64,000 nucleotides of DNA, from the NCBI RefSeq assembly GCF_900104175.1, contig NZ_FNIX01000009.1, positions 124,001 to 188,000 of the forward strand. The letters are read 5' to 3'. Under the pieces are notes generated by a model that had not been told where the DNA came from, ran no database searches, and saw nothing but the letters and a program-made list of their open reading frames with translations. The stretch comes from Lentzea jiangxiensis (lineage in GTDB: Bacteria > Actinomycetota > Actinomycetes > Mycobacteriales > Pseudonocardiaceae). A program made the position numbers and the translations under genes. Positions 48,945 to 59,083 of this stretch are shown in pieces (positions within the stretch are counted from its first letter, which is position 1; each line of letters begins with the position of its first letter).

Positions 48945-51412
48945 TGGAGCTGAAGATCCCCGACCTGTGCCTGGTGGTGCTGGTCGGCGCCTCGGGTTCG
49001 GGCAAGTCGACGTTCGCGCGCAGGCACTTCCTGCCCACGCAGGTGCTGTCGAGCGACTACTTCCGCGGGCTCGTGGCCGACGACGAGAACGACCAGTCGG
49101 CGTCCGCGGCGGCGTTCGACGTGCTGCACTTCGTGGCGTCGAAGCGGCTGGAGGCGGGGCGCGTCACCGTGGTCGACGCGACGAACGTCCAGCCCCAGGA
49201 CCGCGCGAAGCTGGTCGAGGTCGCGCGCAGGGCGAACGTCCTGCCCGTCGCGATCGTGCTCGACACCCCGACCGACGTGTGCCTGAAGCGCAACGCGGAA
49301 CGCCCCGACCGCGACTTCGGCGCGCACGTCGTCAAGCGGCACCGGGCCGCGCTGCGGCGCTCGCTGAAGCACCTCGGCAAGGAGGGCTTCAAGCGCGTCC
49401 ACGTGCTGCGCTCCGAGTCCGATGTGGACAGCGTGACGATCGTGTACGAACGACTCCTCAACGACCTGAGGCACGAGACCGGGCCGTTCGACGTCTTCGG
49501 CGACGTGCACGGCTGCCGCGCGGAGCTGGAGGAGCTGCTCACCGAGCTGGGTTACGAGATCCAGCGCGACGACGAGGGCCGCGCGGTCGACGCGGTCCCT
49601 CCCGGCGACCGCAAGGCGGTGTTCGTCGGCGACCTGGTGGACCGCGGGCCGGACACCCCCGGCGTGCTGCGCCTCGTCATGGGCATGGTCGGCAACGGCC
49701 ACGCCTTCAGCGTGCGCGGGAACCACGAGGAGAAGCTCGTCCGCGCCCTGCGCGGCCACAAGGTGACGGTCCGGCACGGGCTGGAGAAGTCGCTGGAGCA
49801 GCTCGCGCACGAGCCGGAGGAGTTCCGCCTCGCCGCCACGAAGTTCTGCGACGGCCTCGTCGCGCACTACGTCCTGGACGGCGGCAACCTCGTCGTCGCG
49901 CACGCCGGCCTGCCCGAGCGCTACCACGGCCGCGCGTCCGCGAAGGTGCGCAGCTTCGCCCTGTACGGCGACACGACCGGGGGGACCGACGCGTACGGGA
50001 TGCCGGTGCGCCTGCCGTGGGCGAACGACTACCGCGGCTCGGCGATGGTGCTGTACGGGCACGTCCTGACGGCTGAGGCCGAGTGGGTCAACAACACCAT
50101 GTGCCTGGAGACGGGCGTGGTGTTCGGCGGGAAGCTCACCGCGCTGCGCTACCCGGAGAAGGAGCTCGTCTCCGTCAAGGCGCACCAGGTCTGGTACGAG
50201 CACGACGCCCCGTTCCCGGTGAAGGCCGTCGAACGCGCGCCGGACGTGCTGGCGCTCAAGGACGTCACGGGTCTGCGCCGCGTCGACACGTCGGTGATGG
50301 GCGCCGTGACGATCCGCGCGGAGCAGTCCGCCTCGGCTCTCGAGGTCATGAGCAGGTTCGCGATCGCCCCGCACGACCTGCTGTACCTGCCGCCGACGAT
50401 GGCGCCGACGGCGACCTCGCAGCGCGACGACGTGCTGGAGCACCCGGAGGACGCGTTCGCGGAGTACCGCGCGGCCCGCGTGAAGCAGGTGATCTGCGAG
50501 GAGAAGCACATGGGATCGCGCGCGGTCCTGCTGGTGCGCAAGGAAGGCGGCGCGATCCACACGCGCACCGGACGTGCGTTCTTCGACGGTGCGGCGGGCG
50601 ACGAGCTGCTCGACCGCGTGCGGTCGGCCTGTTCCGGGCTGTTCGACGAGTTCGCCACGGACTGGCTGCTCATCGACGCCGAGCTGATGCCGTGGAACGC
50701 CAAGGCGTCCGGGCTGATCCGCGAGCAGTACGCGGCGGTCGGCGCGGCGGCGAACGGCGTGCTGCCGGTGGCGGTCGACGCCCTGGAGGCGGCCGCGGCC
50801 CGCGGTGTCGACGTCGCGGGTCTGCTGGAGCGCACGTCGAGGCGTGCCGCGAACGCCGCGGCCTACAGCGCGGCGTACGAGCGGTACTGCTGGCCGGTGG
50901 ACGGCTTGGAGGGCGTGCGGATCGCGCCGTTCCAGCTGCTCGCCTCCGAGGGACGGGCCTTCCACGACCGCTCGCACCTGTGGCACCTGGAGACGCTGGG
51001 CGGGCTGGAGGGGCCGTTGTTCCAGCGGACGCGGCACCTCGTGGTCGACGTCGAGGACCCCGAGCAGGTCGCCGCCGGCGTGAAGTGGTGGGAGGAGCTG
51101 ACCGCGGACGGCGGTGAGGGCATGGTCGTGAAGCCGCTGGCGAGCCCCGGCGGACGCGTCCAGCCGGGCGTGAAGGTGCGTGGGCGCGAGTACCTGCGGA
51201 TCATCTACGGCCCGGACTACACGTCGCCGGAGAACCTCCAGCGGCTGCGCAAGCGTTCCCTCGGGCGCAAACGCGGACTCGCACTGCGCGAGTACGCCCT
51301 CGGCATCGAGGCGCTGGAACGCGTCGCACGCGGCGAACCGCTGTGGCGGGTGCACGAGTGCGTCTTCGGCGTGCTCGCGCTCGAGTCGGAACCCGTGGAC
51401 CCGAGGCTGTGA
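48944..51412 (+). CDS. pnkp: Polynucleotide kinase-phosphatase-ligase Pnkp
   Basis: The 822-residue three-domain RNA repair enzyme has an N-terminal 5' kinase with P-loop GASGSGKST and SSDYFRG. The central 2',3' phosphatase has [27 protein letters not shown] and VAHAGL. The C-terminal ligase-adenylyltransferase has motif [10 protein letters not shown] and ends in [10 protein letters not shown]-type helices. It heals and, with Hen1, seals broken RNA ends. The ATG follows GGGGGACGGGA. The length is close to the ~870 residues of the Clostridium thermocellum enzyme. Its end overlaps the next gene by GTGA. Confidence 0.96.
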   Translation: MELKIPDLCLVVLVGASGSGKSTFARRHFLPTQVLSSDYFRGLVADDENDQSASAAAFDVLHFVASKRLEAGRVTVVDATNVQPQDRAKLVEVARRANVLPVAIVLDTPTDVCLKRNAERPDRDFGAHVVKRHRAALRRSLKHLGKEGFKRVHVLRSESDVDSVTIVYERLLNDLRHETGPFDVFGDVHGCRAELEELLTELGYEIQRDDEGRAVDAVPPGDRKAVFVGDLVDRGPDTPGVLRLVMGMVGNGHAFSVRGNHEEKLVRALRGHKVTVRHGLEKSLEQLAHEPEEFRLAATKFCDGLVAHYVLDGGNLVVAHAGLPERYHGRASAKVRSFALYGDTTGGTDAYGMPVRLPWANDYRGSAMVLYGHVLTAEAEWVNNTMCLETGVVFGGKLTALRYPEKELVSVKAHQVWYEHDAPFPVKAVERAPDVLALKDVTGLRRVDTSVMGAVTIRAEQSASALEVMSRFAIAPHDLLYLPPTMAPTATSQRDDVLEHPEDAFAEYRAARVKQVICEEKHMGSRAVLLVRKEGGAIHTRTGRAFFDGAAGDELLDRVRSACSGLFDEFATDWLLIDAELMPWNAKASGLIREQYAAVGAAANGVLPVAVDALEAAAARGVDVAGLLERTSRRAANAAAYSAAYERYCWPVDGLEGVRIAPFQLLASEGRAFHDRSHLWHLETLGGLEGPLFQRTRHLVVDVEDPEQVAAGVKWWEELTADGGEGMVVKPLASPGGRVQPGVKVRGREYLRIIYGPDYTSPENLQRLRKRSLGRKRGLALREYALGIEALERVARGEPLWRVHECVFGVLALESEPVDPRL

Positions 51413-52038
51413 TCCTCGGGACCGCGATCCTCGAGGTGGTGGTCGGCTCGCACGCCTACGGGCTGGCGGGGCCTGACTCCGATGTGGACAGACGCGGGGT
51501 GTTCGCCGCGCCCGCGGAGGCGTTCTGGCGCCTGGACAAGCCTCCGACGTCGGTCGAGGGCCCGGACCCGGAGCAGCTCAGCTGGGAGGTCGAGCACTTC
51601 TGCCGGCTCGGCCTCAGGTCGAACCCGACGGTGCTCGAGACGCTGGTGAGCCCGCTGGTCGAGATCAGCACGCCGATCGGGGAGGAGCTGCGGGAGCTGC
51701 TGCCCGCGTTCCTCTCCCGGCACGCGGTGCGGTCGTTCACGCGAGCGACGGAGACGCAGCTGACGCGCTCGGGCCGCAACCTCAAGCCCAAGCAGCTCAT
51801 GCACGTGGTGCGGCTGCGGCTGGTGGGGCTGAACCTGCTGCGCACCGGGCGGTACGACATCGCGGCGGACCGGTCGCTGCTGGCGATCCGCTCCGGGGAG
51901 ATGGCGTGGGACGAGGCGTTGGCCTGGGCGCACCGGCTCGGCGACGAGATCGCCGCGGCTCGGGGGCCGTTGCCGGAGGAGCCGGACCGGGAGCGGGTGG
52001 AGGACTGGCTGGTGTCGGTGCGCAGGAGGACGTTGTGA
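51409..52038 (+). CDS. Predicted nucleotidyltransferase of the RNA-repair operon (COG3541-like)
   Basis: The 209-residue protein has the nucleotidyltransferase pattern GSHAYGLAGPDSDVDRRGVF, with the two catalytic Asp in DSDVD. A helical C-terminal part follows (KPKQLMHVVRLRLVGLNLL). This resembles the YcgL-type predicted nucleotidyltransferases. Its GTG start overlaps the pnkp stop, so it is made with the repair enzyme. It may add nucleotides to damaged RNA ends before ligation, but that activity has not been established for the group and is inferred from context. Confidence 0.85.
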   Translation: MILGTAILEVVVGSHAYGLAGPDSDVDRRGVFAAPAEAFWRLDKPPTSVEGPDPEQLSWEVEHFCRLGLRSNPTVLETLVSPLVEISTPIGEELRELLPAFLSRHAVRSFTRATETQLTRSGRNLKPKQLMHVVRLRLVGLNLLRTGRYDIAADRSLLAIRSGEMAWDEALAWAHRLGDEIAAARGPLPEEPDRERVEDWLVSVRRRTL

Positions 52039-52117
52039 GCTGTCTCTCCGCGCGCCGGCGAGCGGTGCGCACCGCTGAGGTCGATGCGCACCGGCCACGT
52101 CACCCGGCGGTGCTCGG

Positions 52118-52390
52118 CTAGTCCTTCTTCGGGGCGGTCTGCTCGGCCGGGGTCTCCTTCGAGCCCCCGGCCGGCTCGTCGAACGACGCCGGCAAGCCCT
52201 TGATGTGCTTGTTCATGGACTTGACGAGGAAGAAGACCGCGATGAAGAAGACGATGAGCAGGACGAGGCCGACCGGGGAGGACTTGCCGAAGTCCTCGCC
52301 CTGGCCGCCCTTGTCGTTCTCGTTCGGGGTCGACGGCTGCACGGCGACCAGCGCCACCGTGCTGCCGAGGGAGAAGTCTGGGGAGAGCAC
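52118..52390 (-). CDS. Small membrane protein (Rv1083-like)
   Basis: The 90-residue protein has an acidic Asn/Asp/Gly-rich N-terminus, one membrane helix near residues 40-57 (SSPVGLVLLIVFFIAVFFLV), and a cytoplasmic tail ending in KETPAEQTAPKKD. It follows mca by 2 bp and is in the same transcript. The same pairing occurs in M. tuberculosis (Rv1082-Rv1083). Its function is unknown. Confidence 0.8.
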   Translation of the reverse strand: MLSPDFSLGSTVALVAVQPSTPNENDKGGQGEDFGKSSPVGLVLLIVFFIAVFFLVKSMNKHIKGLPASFDEPAGGSKETPAEQTAPKKD

Positions 52391-52392
52391 CC

Positions 52393-53262
52393 CTAGACCT
52401 TAACTCCGGCGAACAGGTCGTTCTCCGGCAGCGTCGAGTCGACCTGCGAGCGCACGAGCTCGTACTCCTCGGTCGGCCAGATCTCGCGCTGCAGGTCCAT
52501 CGGGATCGCGAACCAGCGGCTGGTCGGGTCGATCTGGGTGGCGTGGGCCTTCAGCGCCTCGTCGCGGACGTCGAAGTAGTCCGCGCACTCGACCCGCGTC
52601 GTAACGCGCTCCATGACGTCGGGGCGGTCGGTGCTCCAGTTCGCGAGCCACTCGGCGTACGGCGACTCCATGCCGCGGGCTTCCATCGCCTCGTGGAACG
52701 CCAGGATCTTGGCGCGCGAGAAGCCGTGGCCGTAGTAGACCTTCGGCACCTCCCAGGCGTCGCCCAGGTCCGGCTCGAAGGCCGGGTCGGCGGCGGCGTC
52801 CAGGGCGGCCATCGAGATCTCGTGCGTGCGGATGTGGTCCGGGTGCGGGTAGCCGCCGTTCTCGTCGTAGGTCACGACGACGTGCGGGCGGAAGTCCCTG
52901 ATGGCCTCGACCAGCGACGGCACCGACTCCTCCAGCGGCACCAGGGCGAAGCAGCCCTCGGGCAGCGGCGGGAGCGGATCGCCCTCGGGCAGGCCGGAGT
53001 CCTTGAAGCCCAGCCAGCGGTGCTGGATGCCGAGGATCTTGGCTGCGCGGGCCATCTCCTCGCGGCGGACCTCGATGATGTTCTCGAGCACGTCCGGCTT
53101 GTCCATCGCCGGGTTCAGAATGCTGCCCGCGCCACCGTCCGTACAGGTCACGACCATCACGTCGTGCCCTTCCGCGACGTAGCGGGCCATCGTGGCCGCG
53201 CCCTTGCTCGACTCGTCGTCGGGATGTGCGTGCACTGCCATAAGGCGCAGCTTGTCGGCCAT
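52393..53262 (-). CDS. mca: Mycothiol S-conjugate amidase
   Basis: The 289-residue PIG-L-type zinc amidase has the metal ligands AVHAHPDDES and YPHPDH. Mca cleaves mycothiol S-conjugates of electrophiles so that the toxin leaves as a mercapturic acid. The close relative MshB makes mycothiol; the length, the neighbouring small membrane protein and overall similarity favour Mca. ATG 53262 follows a GGGGGT ribosome site. The gene is divergent from the DUF4307 gene. Confidence 0.93.
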   Translation of the reverse strand: MADKLRLMAVHAHPDDESSKGAATMARYVAEGHDVMVVTCTDGGAGSILNPAMDKPDVLENIIEVRREEMARAAKILGIQHRWLGFKDSGLPEGDPLPPLPEGCFALVPLEESVPSLVEAIRDFRPHVVVTYDENGGYPHPDHIRTHEISMAALDAAADPAFEPDLGDAWEVPKVYYGHGFSRAKILAFHEAMEARGMESPYAEWLANWSTDRPDVMERVTTRVECADYFDVRDEALKAHATQIDPTSRWFAIPMDLQREIWPTEEYELVRSQVDSTLPENDLFAGVKV

Positions 53263-53357
53263 GACCCCCGTGGTCCTCCTGTGTGAACGGTCCTGCGACA
53301 CTCAACAACCGAATGCCGGGCACCATTGTTCCCCAGAGGCGAGGAGGGCGCGGACAA

Positions 53358-53780
53358 GTGGCACAACGCGTGCTCCCCGAGGGGCGCTACAGCAGGCAGA
53401 GCCGCAAGCCGGGGTCCAAGTGGGTCCGCTGGGCATTACTCGCCGTAGCTGTCGCGGCCGGTGCCCTGGTCGCCTTCGTCGGTTACCGGAATCTCGGCAC
53501 AAAACCGATCGAGGCGAAGCAGACCGCGTTCACCATCCTCGGCGACGACCGCGTGCAGGTCAGTTTCGAGGTTTCCCGCGATCAGCCGGAGCGTGCCGCC
53601 GTCTGCATCATCCGGGCCCGGTCCAAGGACGGGGACGAAGCAGGCCGGCGCGAAGTTCTGGTGCCGCCGGGAAATGCGCTCGTCGTCGAGACAACTGTTC
53701 TCCGCACCTCCAAACCGCCGGTCACCGGTGAGGTCTTCGGGTGCTCCTACCAGGTTCCCGCCTACTTGTCCACGATCTAG
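53358..53780 (+). CDS. DUF4307 membrane protein (Rv1081c-like)
   Basis: The 140-residue protein begins with a short basic PEGRYSRQSRK segment, has one membrane helix near residues 25-45 (WALLAVAVAAGALVAFVGY), and then a beta-rich extracytoplasmic domain with two Cys (VCIIRARS, FGCSYQV). GTG 53358 has GGAGGG upstream and gives the family's usual start; an ATG at 53313 would add 15 residues. It sits before greA as in mycobacteria. Its function is unknown. Confidence 0.82.
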   Translation: MAQRVLPEGRYSRQSRKPGSKWVRWALLAVAVAAGALVAFVGYRNLGTKPIEAKQTAFTILGDDRVQVSFEVSRDQPERAAVCIIRARSKDGDEAGRREVLVPPGNALVVETTVLRTSKPPVTGEVFGCSYQVPAYLSTI

Positions 53781-53872
53781 CGGCCAAGCGGGTGATCTGC
53801 GGTTTAAACGGCGAGACGGGGAACAAATCGCCGTCGCTGAACGTTGTCTTCGTGTTACTATTGCAGCTCAAG

Positions 53873-53899
53873 CACGGCCCCGGCGCGGGCCGTGTTTTT
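53873..53899 (+). terminator. Intrinsic terminator with T-run in the greA leader
   Basis: 8-bp arms (CACGGCCC and its complement) with a 6-nt loop are followed by five Ts. Such U-runs are unusual in this high-GC window. The hairpin lies 90 bp after the DUF4307 stop and about 75 bp before greA, just beyond a TACTAT -10-like box at 53856-53861, so it could end the upstream transcript or attenuate greA. Confidence 0.75.
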
Positions 53900-53901
53900 C
53901 C

Positions 53902-53925
53902 GTTCCGGGCCAACGGCCCGGGAAC
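53902..53925 (+). promoter_or_regulatory. Second hairpin in the greA leader
   Basis: GTTCCGGGCC and GGCCCGGGAAC form a 10-bp stem with one bulged base and an AAC loop, directly after the T-run terminator. It may compete with the terminator or protect the greA message. Confidence 0.5.
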
Positions 53926-53972
53926 TTCTGGTGTACACGCGTGCGTCAGAGCAAGACGAGGAGTTGGTGACC

Positions 53973-54461
53973 GTGAGCGACACCCAGGTGACCTGGTTGA
54001 CCCAGGAGGCCTACGACCGGCTCAAGGCTGAGCTGGACGAACTGATCGCGTACCGCCCGGTCATGGCTGCCGAGATCAACGCCCGTCGCGAAGAGGGCGA
54101 CCTCCGCGAGAACGGCGGCTACCACGCGGCTCGCGAGGAGCAGGGCAAGCAGGAGGCGCGCATCCGCCAGCTGCACGAGCTGCTCCAGGCCGCGAAGGTC
54201 GGCGAGGCTCCCACCACCAAGGGTGTCGCGGCACCGGGCACGGTGCTCACGATCCGCTACGAGGGTGACGACGAGACCGAGACCTTCCTGCTCGCCACGC
54301 GCGAAGAGGGCGCGCACGGCGAGATGGAGGTCTACTCCCCGGTTTCGCCGCTCGGCAAGGCTCTGAACGGCGCGAAGGACGGCGAGACCGTCGAGTACGA
54401 GCTGCCCAACGGCAAGCTCCAGAAGGTCACGCTGATCTCCGCGGTTCCTTACCAGGCGTAG
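53973..54461 (+). CDS. greA: Transcription elongation factor GreA
   Basis: The 162-residue protein has an N-terminal coiled-coil finger ([16 protein letters not shown]...[30 protein letters not shown]) with the conserved acidic tip ([11 protein letters not shown]) and a C-terminal FKBP-like domain. GreA rescues backtracked RNA polymerase by stimulating transcript cleavage. GTG 53973 gives [11 protein letters not shown], the usual actinobacterial start; GTG 53967 adds two residues. A leader with a terminator precedes it. Confidence 0.95.
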   Translation: MSDTQVTWLTQEAYDRLKAELDELIAYRPVMAAEINARREEGDLRENGGYHAAREEQGKQEARIRQLHELLQAAKVGEAPTTKGVAAPGTVLTIRYEGDDETETFLLATREEGAHGEMEVYSPVSPLGKALNGAKDGETVEYELPNGKLQKVTLISAVPYQA

Positions 54462-54479
54462 TCACGCCACACGACGTGC

Positions 54480-54511
54480 GAAGGGCCGGTCACCTCGGTG
54501 GCCGGCCCTTC
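54480..54511. terminator. Terminator after greA
   Basis: 15-bp arms (GAAGGGCCGG... with one G-U pair) and a 2-nt loop. The hairpin overlaps the last codons of the Lrp gene converging from the right. Confidence 0.75.
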
Positions 54512-54999
54512 ACGCGTTCCAGGAGCGGTCGCACGCGCGGGGGCACCGGCGTCGACAGCGCGATCGACGTCGAGAGCCGCCTCACGTGGGGCACGTCCAC
54601 GACGTGGTCGACGACGCGCTGCAGGTCCGCGTTCGACCGAGCGACCATTCTCACGAAGAGGTCCCCCTGGCCAGTCGTCGCGTGCACCTCGCAGACCTCG
54701 GGGATGGCGGCCAGTCCCTCGCACACCTCGGCCCGGCGTCCCTGCGCGATCTCGACGACCGCGAACGCCGTCAGCCCGTACCCCATCGCGCCGAGGTCGA
54801 GCGCCGGCGGGAACCCCCCGAGCACGCCCCGGTCGGTCAGCCGGTCCAGCCTGGCCTGCACGGTTCCGCGGGCGACGCCGAGTCGGCGGGAGCATTCGAG
54901 GACGCCCAGGCGCGGCTCGTCCGTCAAGAGCAGGAGCAGCTTGGCGTCCAGTTCGTCCACGAGCTGGTCAGAGTGCTCACCCTGTTGATCTGAAGGCAT
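54490..54999 (-). CDS. Lrp/AsnC regulator divergent from HPPD
   Basis: The 169-residue protein has an N-terminal helix-turn-helix (LVDELDAKLLLLLTDEPRLGVLECSRRLGVARGTVQARL) and a RAM domain (GLTAFAVVEIAQG, VHATTGQGDLFVRMVA). Its C-terminal tail is basic. It is divergent from the 4-hydroxyphenylpyruvate dioxygenase gene across a 62-bp AT-rich region with repeats, so it probably controls tyrosine breakdown in response to an aromatic amino or keto acid. Its start is ATG 54999. Confidence 0.9.
   Translation of the reverse strand: MPSDQQGEHSDQLVDELDAKLLLLLTDEPRLGVLECSRRLGVARGTVQARLDRLTDRGVLGGFPPALDLGAMGYGLTAFAVVEIAQGRRAEVCEGLAAIPEVCEVHATTGQGDLFVRMVARSNADLQRVVDHVVDVPHVRRLSTSIALSTPVPPRVRPLLERVKGRPPR
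54974..54986 (+). repeat. 13-bp direct repeat, copy 1 (candidate Lrp site)
   Basis: TGCTCACCCTGTT, identical to 55039-55051. It lies within the first codons of the Lrp gene. The 65-bp spacing is about six helical turns, suited to a DNA-wrapping Lrp octamer. Confidence 0.55.
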
Positions 55000-55034
55000 A
55001 GATCACTATACAAATTGCACAGCTAAATCGCTGA

Positions 55035-56255
<1,221 letters not shown>

Positions 56256-56310
56256 TGGCGTTCCCCCGGTAAGGTGGCTTCACGGGGGCAACACATCGTG
56301 GGGAGGTGGC

Positions 56311-56556
56311 ATGGCACTCGTACGACGCGTGGCCGCGGTCATCCCGCTGATCGGAGCCGTGACCACGGCTGTGGCACTGACCGGCGCGGCGTTCTTGACC
56401 GTGGCCCACGCCGGCTGCGACGAGGCCGGCCGCTTCGTCCGCACGGGCGAGTCGATCCAGTTCGTCGGAGGCTGTGTGAACGGCGCCGACCTTCCGGCGG
56501 CGCCCACGGCCGAGGTCGAGAACGTCGACCGGTTCGGCGGCTCGAAGAAGCCCTAG
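56311..56556 (+). CDS. Small exported protein of unknown function
   Basis: The 81-residue protein has a signal-like N-terminus (VRRVAAVIPLIGAVTTAVALTG, possible cleavage near AHA). Its mature part of about 45 residues has two Cys (GCDEAG, GGCVNG) that could form a disulfide and a basic end. The ATG follows GGGGAGG, a strong ribosome site, and a clear terminator follows the stop. No family is recognised. Confidence 0.65.
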   Translation: MALVRRVAAVIPLIGAVTTAVALTGAAFLTVAHAGCDEAGRFVRTGESIQFVGGCVNGADLPAAPTAEVENVDRFGGSKKP

Positions 56557-56571
56557 GGCGCTGAGACGCAG

Positions 56572-56600
56572 AAAGGCCCTCCCGGATCGGGAGGGCCTTT
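56572..56600. terminator. Bidirectional terminator before metB
   Basis: Perfect 13-bp arms (AAAGGCCCTCCCG and its complement) with a 3-nt loop between converging genes. Confidence 0.88.
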
Positions 56601-56612
56601 CGCATGCGTGGA

Positions 56613-57758
56613 TCAGCCCAGCGCGGCCAGCAGGTCGGCCACCAGGTCGTCCCCGGACTCGATCCCCACGGAGACCCGCACCAGATCGGCCGGAACCTCC
56701 AGCATCGACCCGGCCGTGGAGGCGTGGGTCATCTTCCCGGGGTGCTCGATCAACGACTCCACGCCGCCCAACGACTCGGCCAGCGTGAACAGCTTCGTCC
56801 GGGCGCACACCTCGAGGGCGGCCGCTTCCCCGCCCTCGACGAGGAACGACACCATCCCGCCGAACCGCCGCATCTGCTTGGCGGCGACGACGTGCCCGGG
56901 GTGCGACTCCAGACCGGGGTAGATGACCTTCCGGACCCGCGGGTGCCGGACCAGCGCCTCGGCCACGAGCTCCGCGTTGTCGGAGTGCTTCTCCATCCGC
57001 AGCTCGAGCGTCTTGAGCCCGCGCAGCGTCAGGTAGGCGTCGAACGGCCCCGGAACAGCTCCGGCGCCGTTCTGCAGGAAGCCGAAAGCGGCGTCGACCT
57101 CCTCGTCCGAGGTGATCAGCGCGCCACCCACGACGTCGGAGTGACCGCCGATGTACTTGGTGGTCGAGTGCAGCACCACGTCCGCACCCAGCTCCAGCGG
57201 CGTCTGCAGGGCGGGTGAGGCGAAGGTGTTGTCGACGACCAGCTTCGCGCCGGCGTCGTGGGCGACCGAGGCGATCGCGGCGATGTCGCCGATGTTCAGC
57301 AGCGGGTTGGTGGGCGTCTCGATCCAGATCAGCTTGGTCTCGGGGCGGACGGCCGCGCGGATCGCGTCGACGTCCGACACCGGCGCCGGGGAGTGGGTGA
57401 CGCCCCACTTCGAGAAGACCTTGTCGATGAGCCGGAACGTGCCGCCGTAGGCGTCGTTCGGGATGACGACGTGGTCGCCGGGCTTGAGGAACGTGCGCAG
57501 CGCCGCGTCGGTCGCACCCATGCCGGAGGAGAACGCGCGGCCGTAGCGGCCGCGTTCGAGGGACGCGAGGCAGGTCTCCAGCGCGCGGCGGGTCGGGTTG
57601 CCGGTGCGGGAGTACTCGAAGCCCTCACGCAGGCCGCCGACGCCGTCCTGGGCGTAGGTGGAGGTTGCGTAGATGGGCACGTTCACCGCACCCGTGGTCG
57701 GGTCCGGGTCCTGACCGGCGTGGATCGCCCTGGTGGCGAAGCCGTATGGGGTGCTCAT
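56613..57758 (-). CDS. metB: Cystathionine gamma-synthase
   Basis: The 381-residue PLP enzyme of the Cys/Met class has the Lys Schiff-base motif HSTTKYIGGHSDVVGG and the substrate residues SRTGNPTR and VDNTFASPALQTPLELG. It joins an activated homoserine to Cys in methionine synthesis. Cystathionine gamma-lyase is similar in sequence; the position next to cbs (Rv1079-Rv1077) makes either direction of transsulfuration possible. Its start is ATG 57758. Confidence 0.9.
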   Translation of the reverse strand: MSTPYGFATRAIHAGQDPDPTTGAVNVPIYATSTYAQDGVGGLREGFEYSRTGNPTRRALETCLASLERGRYGRAFSSGMGATDAALRTFLKPGDHVVIPNDAYGGTFRLIDKVFSKWGVTHSPAPVSDVDAIRAAVRPETKLIWIETPTNPLLNIGDIAAIASVAHDAGAKLVVDNTFASPALQTPLELGADVVLHSTTKYIGGHSDVVGGALITSDEEVDAAFGFLQNGAGAVPGPFDAYLTLRGLKTLELRMEKHSDNAELVAEALVRHPRVRKVIYPGLESHPGHVVAAKQMRRFGGMVSFLVEGGEAAALEVCARTKLFTLAESLGGVESLIEHPGKMTHASTAGSMLEVPADLVRVSVGIESGDDLVADLLAALG

Positions 57759-57876
57759 GTCCGAAGGGTACTCACCCGTACGGCCGTGCGACGTGATGGT
57801 CCAGGCAGTGGGCGCGAACGGCAACAGCCCCCGGTCACGTGAGGTGACCGGGGGCTGGAGAACCTGCTGGAGGGCT

Positions 57877-58998
57877 TTACCAGCCCTGCTGCTGCTGGCC
57901 GCCGTAACCCTGCTGGGGCGGCTGGCCGTAGCCACCGGGCTGCTGCTGCGGGTACCCGCCGGTGCCCGGCTGCGGGAAGCCGCCGGACTGCGGCTGGGCG
58001 TAGCCGCCCGTGCCGGGGTAGCCACCCGTCTCCGGCCAGTTGATCACGACGGTGCCGCAGATCTTGTCGGAGTAGGTCTCGTTCTTCGGCTTGTTCCACA
58101 GCGGCGACAGGTAGTTGATCAGCGAGCCGATGCCGCAGAGCAGACCGAACGCGTAGTTCAGCAGCAGGCGCAGGAAGGCCACGCCACCGCCGGGCGGCTG
58201 CTGCGTGTCCTCCTTGACGACCTTGATCTTCGCGACCTTCTTGCCGATCGACTGCCCCGTGGAACCGCCCTTGAGGACCGTGTTCCAGATGAAGAAGCCG
58301 AGCAGACCGCCGTAGCCGACGAGGTAGGCGACCAGCACCAGGATCCCCGCGGAGGACGGGTCGGCGGTGGTCGCGCCGATCCCGCCGAGCACGCCGACGA
58401 TGATGCCGGCCACGACGCCGGGGGCGGCGTAGTCGATCAGACCGGCGACCGCGCGCGAACCCCACTCGGCGTAGCCGGTGGGAGGCGGCGGGGCCATGCC
58501 GGGAGCGCCGTAGCCGGGCGCGCCGTAGGCCGGCTGCCCGTAGGCACCCGCGGCGGGCTGGCCGTACGGGTTCGACTGCGGAGCGCCGTAGGGCTGCTGC
58601 GGCTGACCGTAGGCACCCGCGGCCGGCTGGCCGTACGGGTTGGACTGCGGGGCACCGTAGGCCTGCTGGTGCTGCTGCGGAGCACCGTAGGGCTGCTGCT
58701 GCGGCGGGGCACCGTACGCGGGCGGCTGCTGGGCGGGGAACCCGCCCGAGCCGGGGCCCTGCGCCGGGAAGCCGCCCGAACCGGGGGCCGACGGCACCTG
58801 GCCGGGGCTGACGACCTGGGTGGCGTCCGCGTTCTGCTGCGGTGCGGCAGGAGCCTGACCAGGCGAGACGACCTGCGTCGCGTCCGGGTTCGGGTTCGCC
58901 GCTGCCGGCTGCCCACCCCCCGGGACGACCTGCGTCGCGTCCGCGTTGGGCTCCTGCGGCTGACCGCCGAACTGGTGTGGCGGCTGCGGAGCGTTCAT
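57877..58998 (-). CDS. pra: Proline-rich RDD-family membrane protein (Pra-like)
   Basis: The 373-residue protein opens with a disordered N-terminus of about 185 residues. It contains three DATQVV motifs with Thr at 22, 41 and 60 (exactly 19 apart), then Gly/Pro/Gln/Tyr-rich repeats (AYGAPQSNPYGQPAAG twice). An RDD domain follows with three to four membrane helices (YAEWGSRAVAGLIDY; SIGKKVAKIKVV). The C-terminus is again Gly/Gln/Pro-rich. Its place between metB and cbs equals M. leprae/M. tuberculosis Pra. The TQ motifs look like Ser/Thr-kinase and FHA-domain sites. Confidence 0.85.
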   Translation of the reverse strand: MNAPQPPHQFGGQPQEPNADATQVVPGGGQPAAANPNPDATQVVSPGQAPAAPQQNADATQVVSPGQVPSAPGSGGFPAQGPGSGGFPAQQPPAYGAPPQQQPYGAPQQHQQAYGAPQSNPYGQPAAGAYGQPQQPYGAPQSNPYGQPAAGAYGQPAYGAPGYGAPGMAPPPPTGYAEWGSRAVAGLIDYAAPGVVAGIIVGVLGGIGATTADPSSAGILVLVAYLVGYGGLLGFFIWNTVLKGGSTGQSIGKKVAKIKVVKEDTQQPPGGGVAFLRLLLNYAFGLLCGIGSLINYLSPLWNKPKNETYSDKICGTVVINWPETGGYPGTGGYAQPQSGGFPQPGTGGYPQQQPGGYGQPPQQGYGGQQQQGW

Positions 58999-59083
58999 CC
59001 GGTTTCCAACCCCCTTGGCTGGGCCGTGCGAGTAAGACTGATGATCTGGGGCGTCACGCTATCGGACGCACGTTGCTCCACGC

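Noticed and set aside
53844..53861. Full -35/-10 promoter TTGTCT-TACTAT before greA
   Set aside because: Only 6 bp separate the two boxes, so they cannot form one promoter; only the -10-like box was kept.
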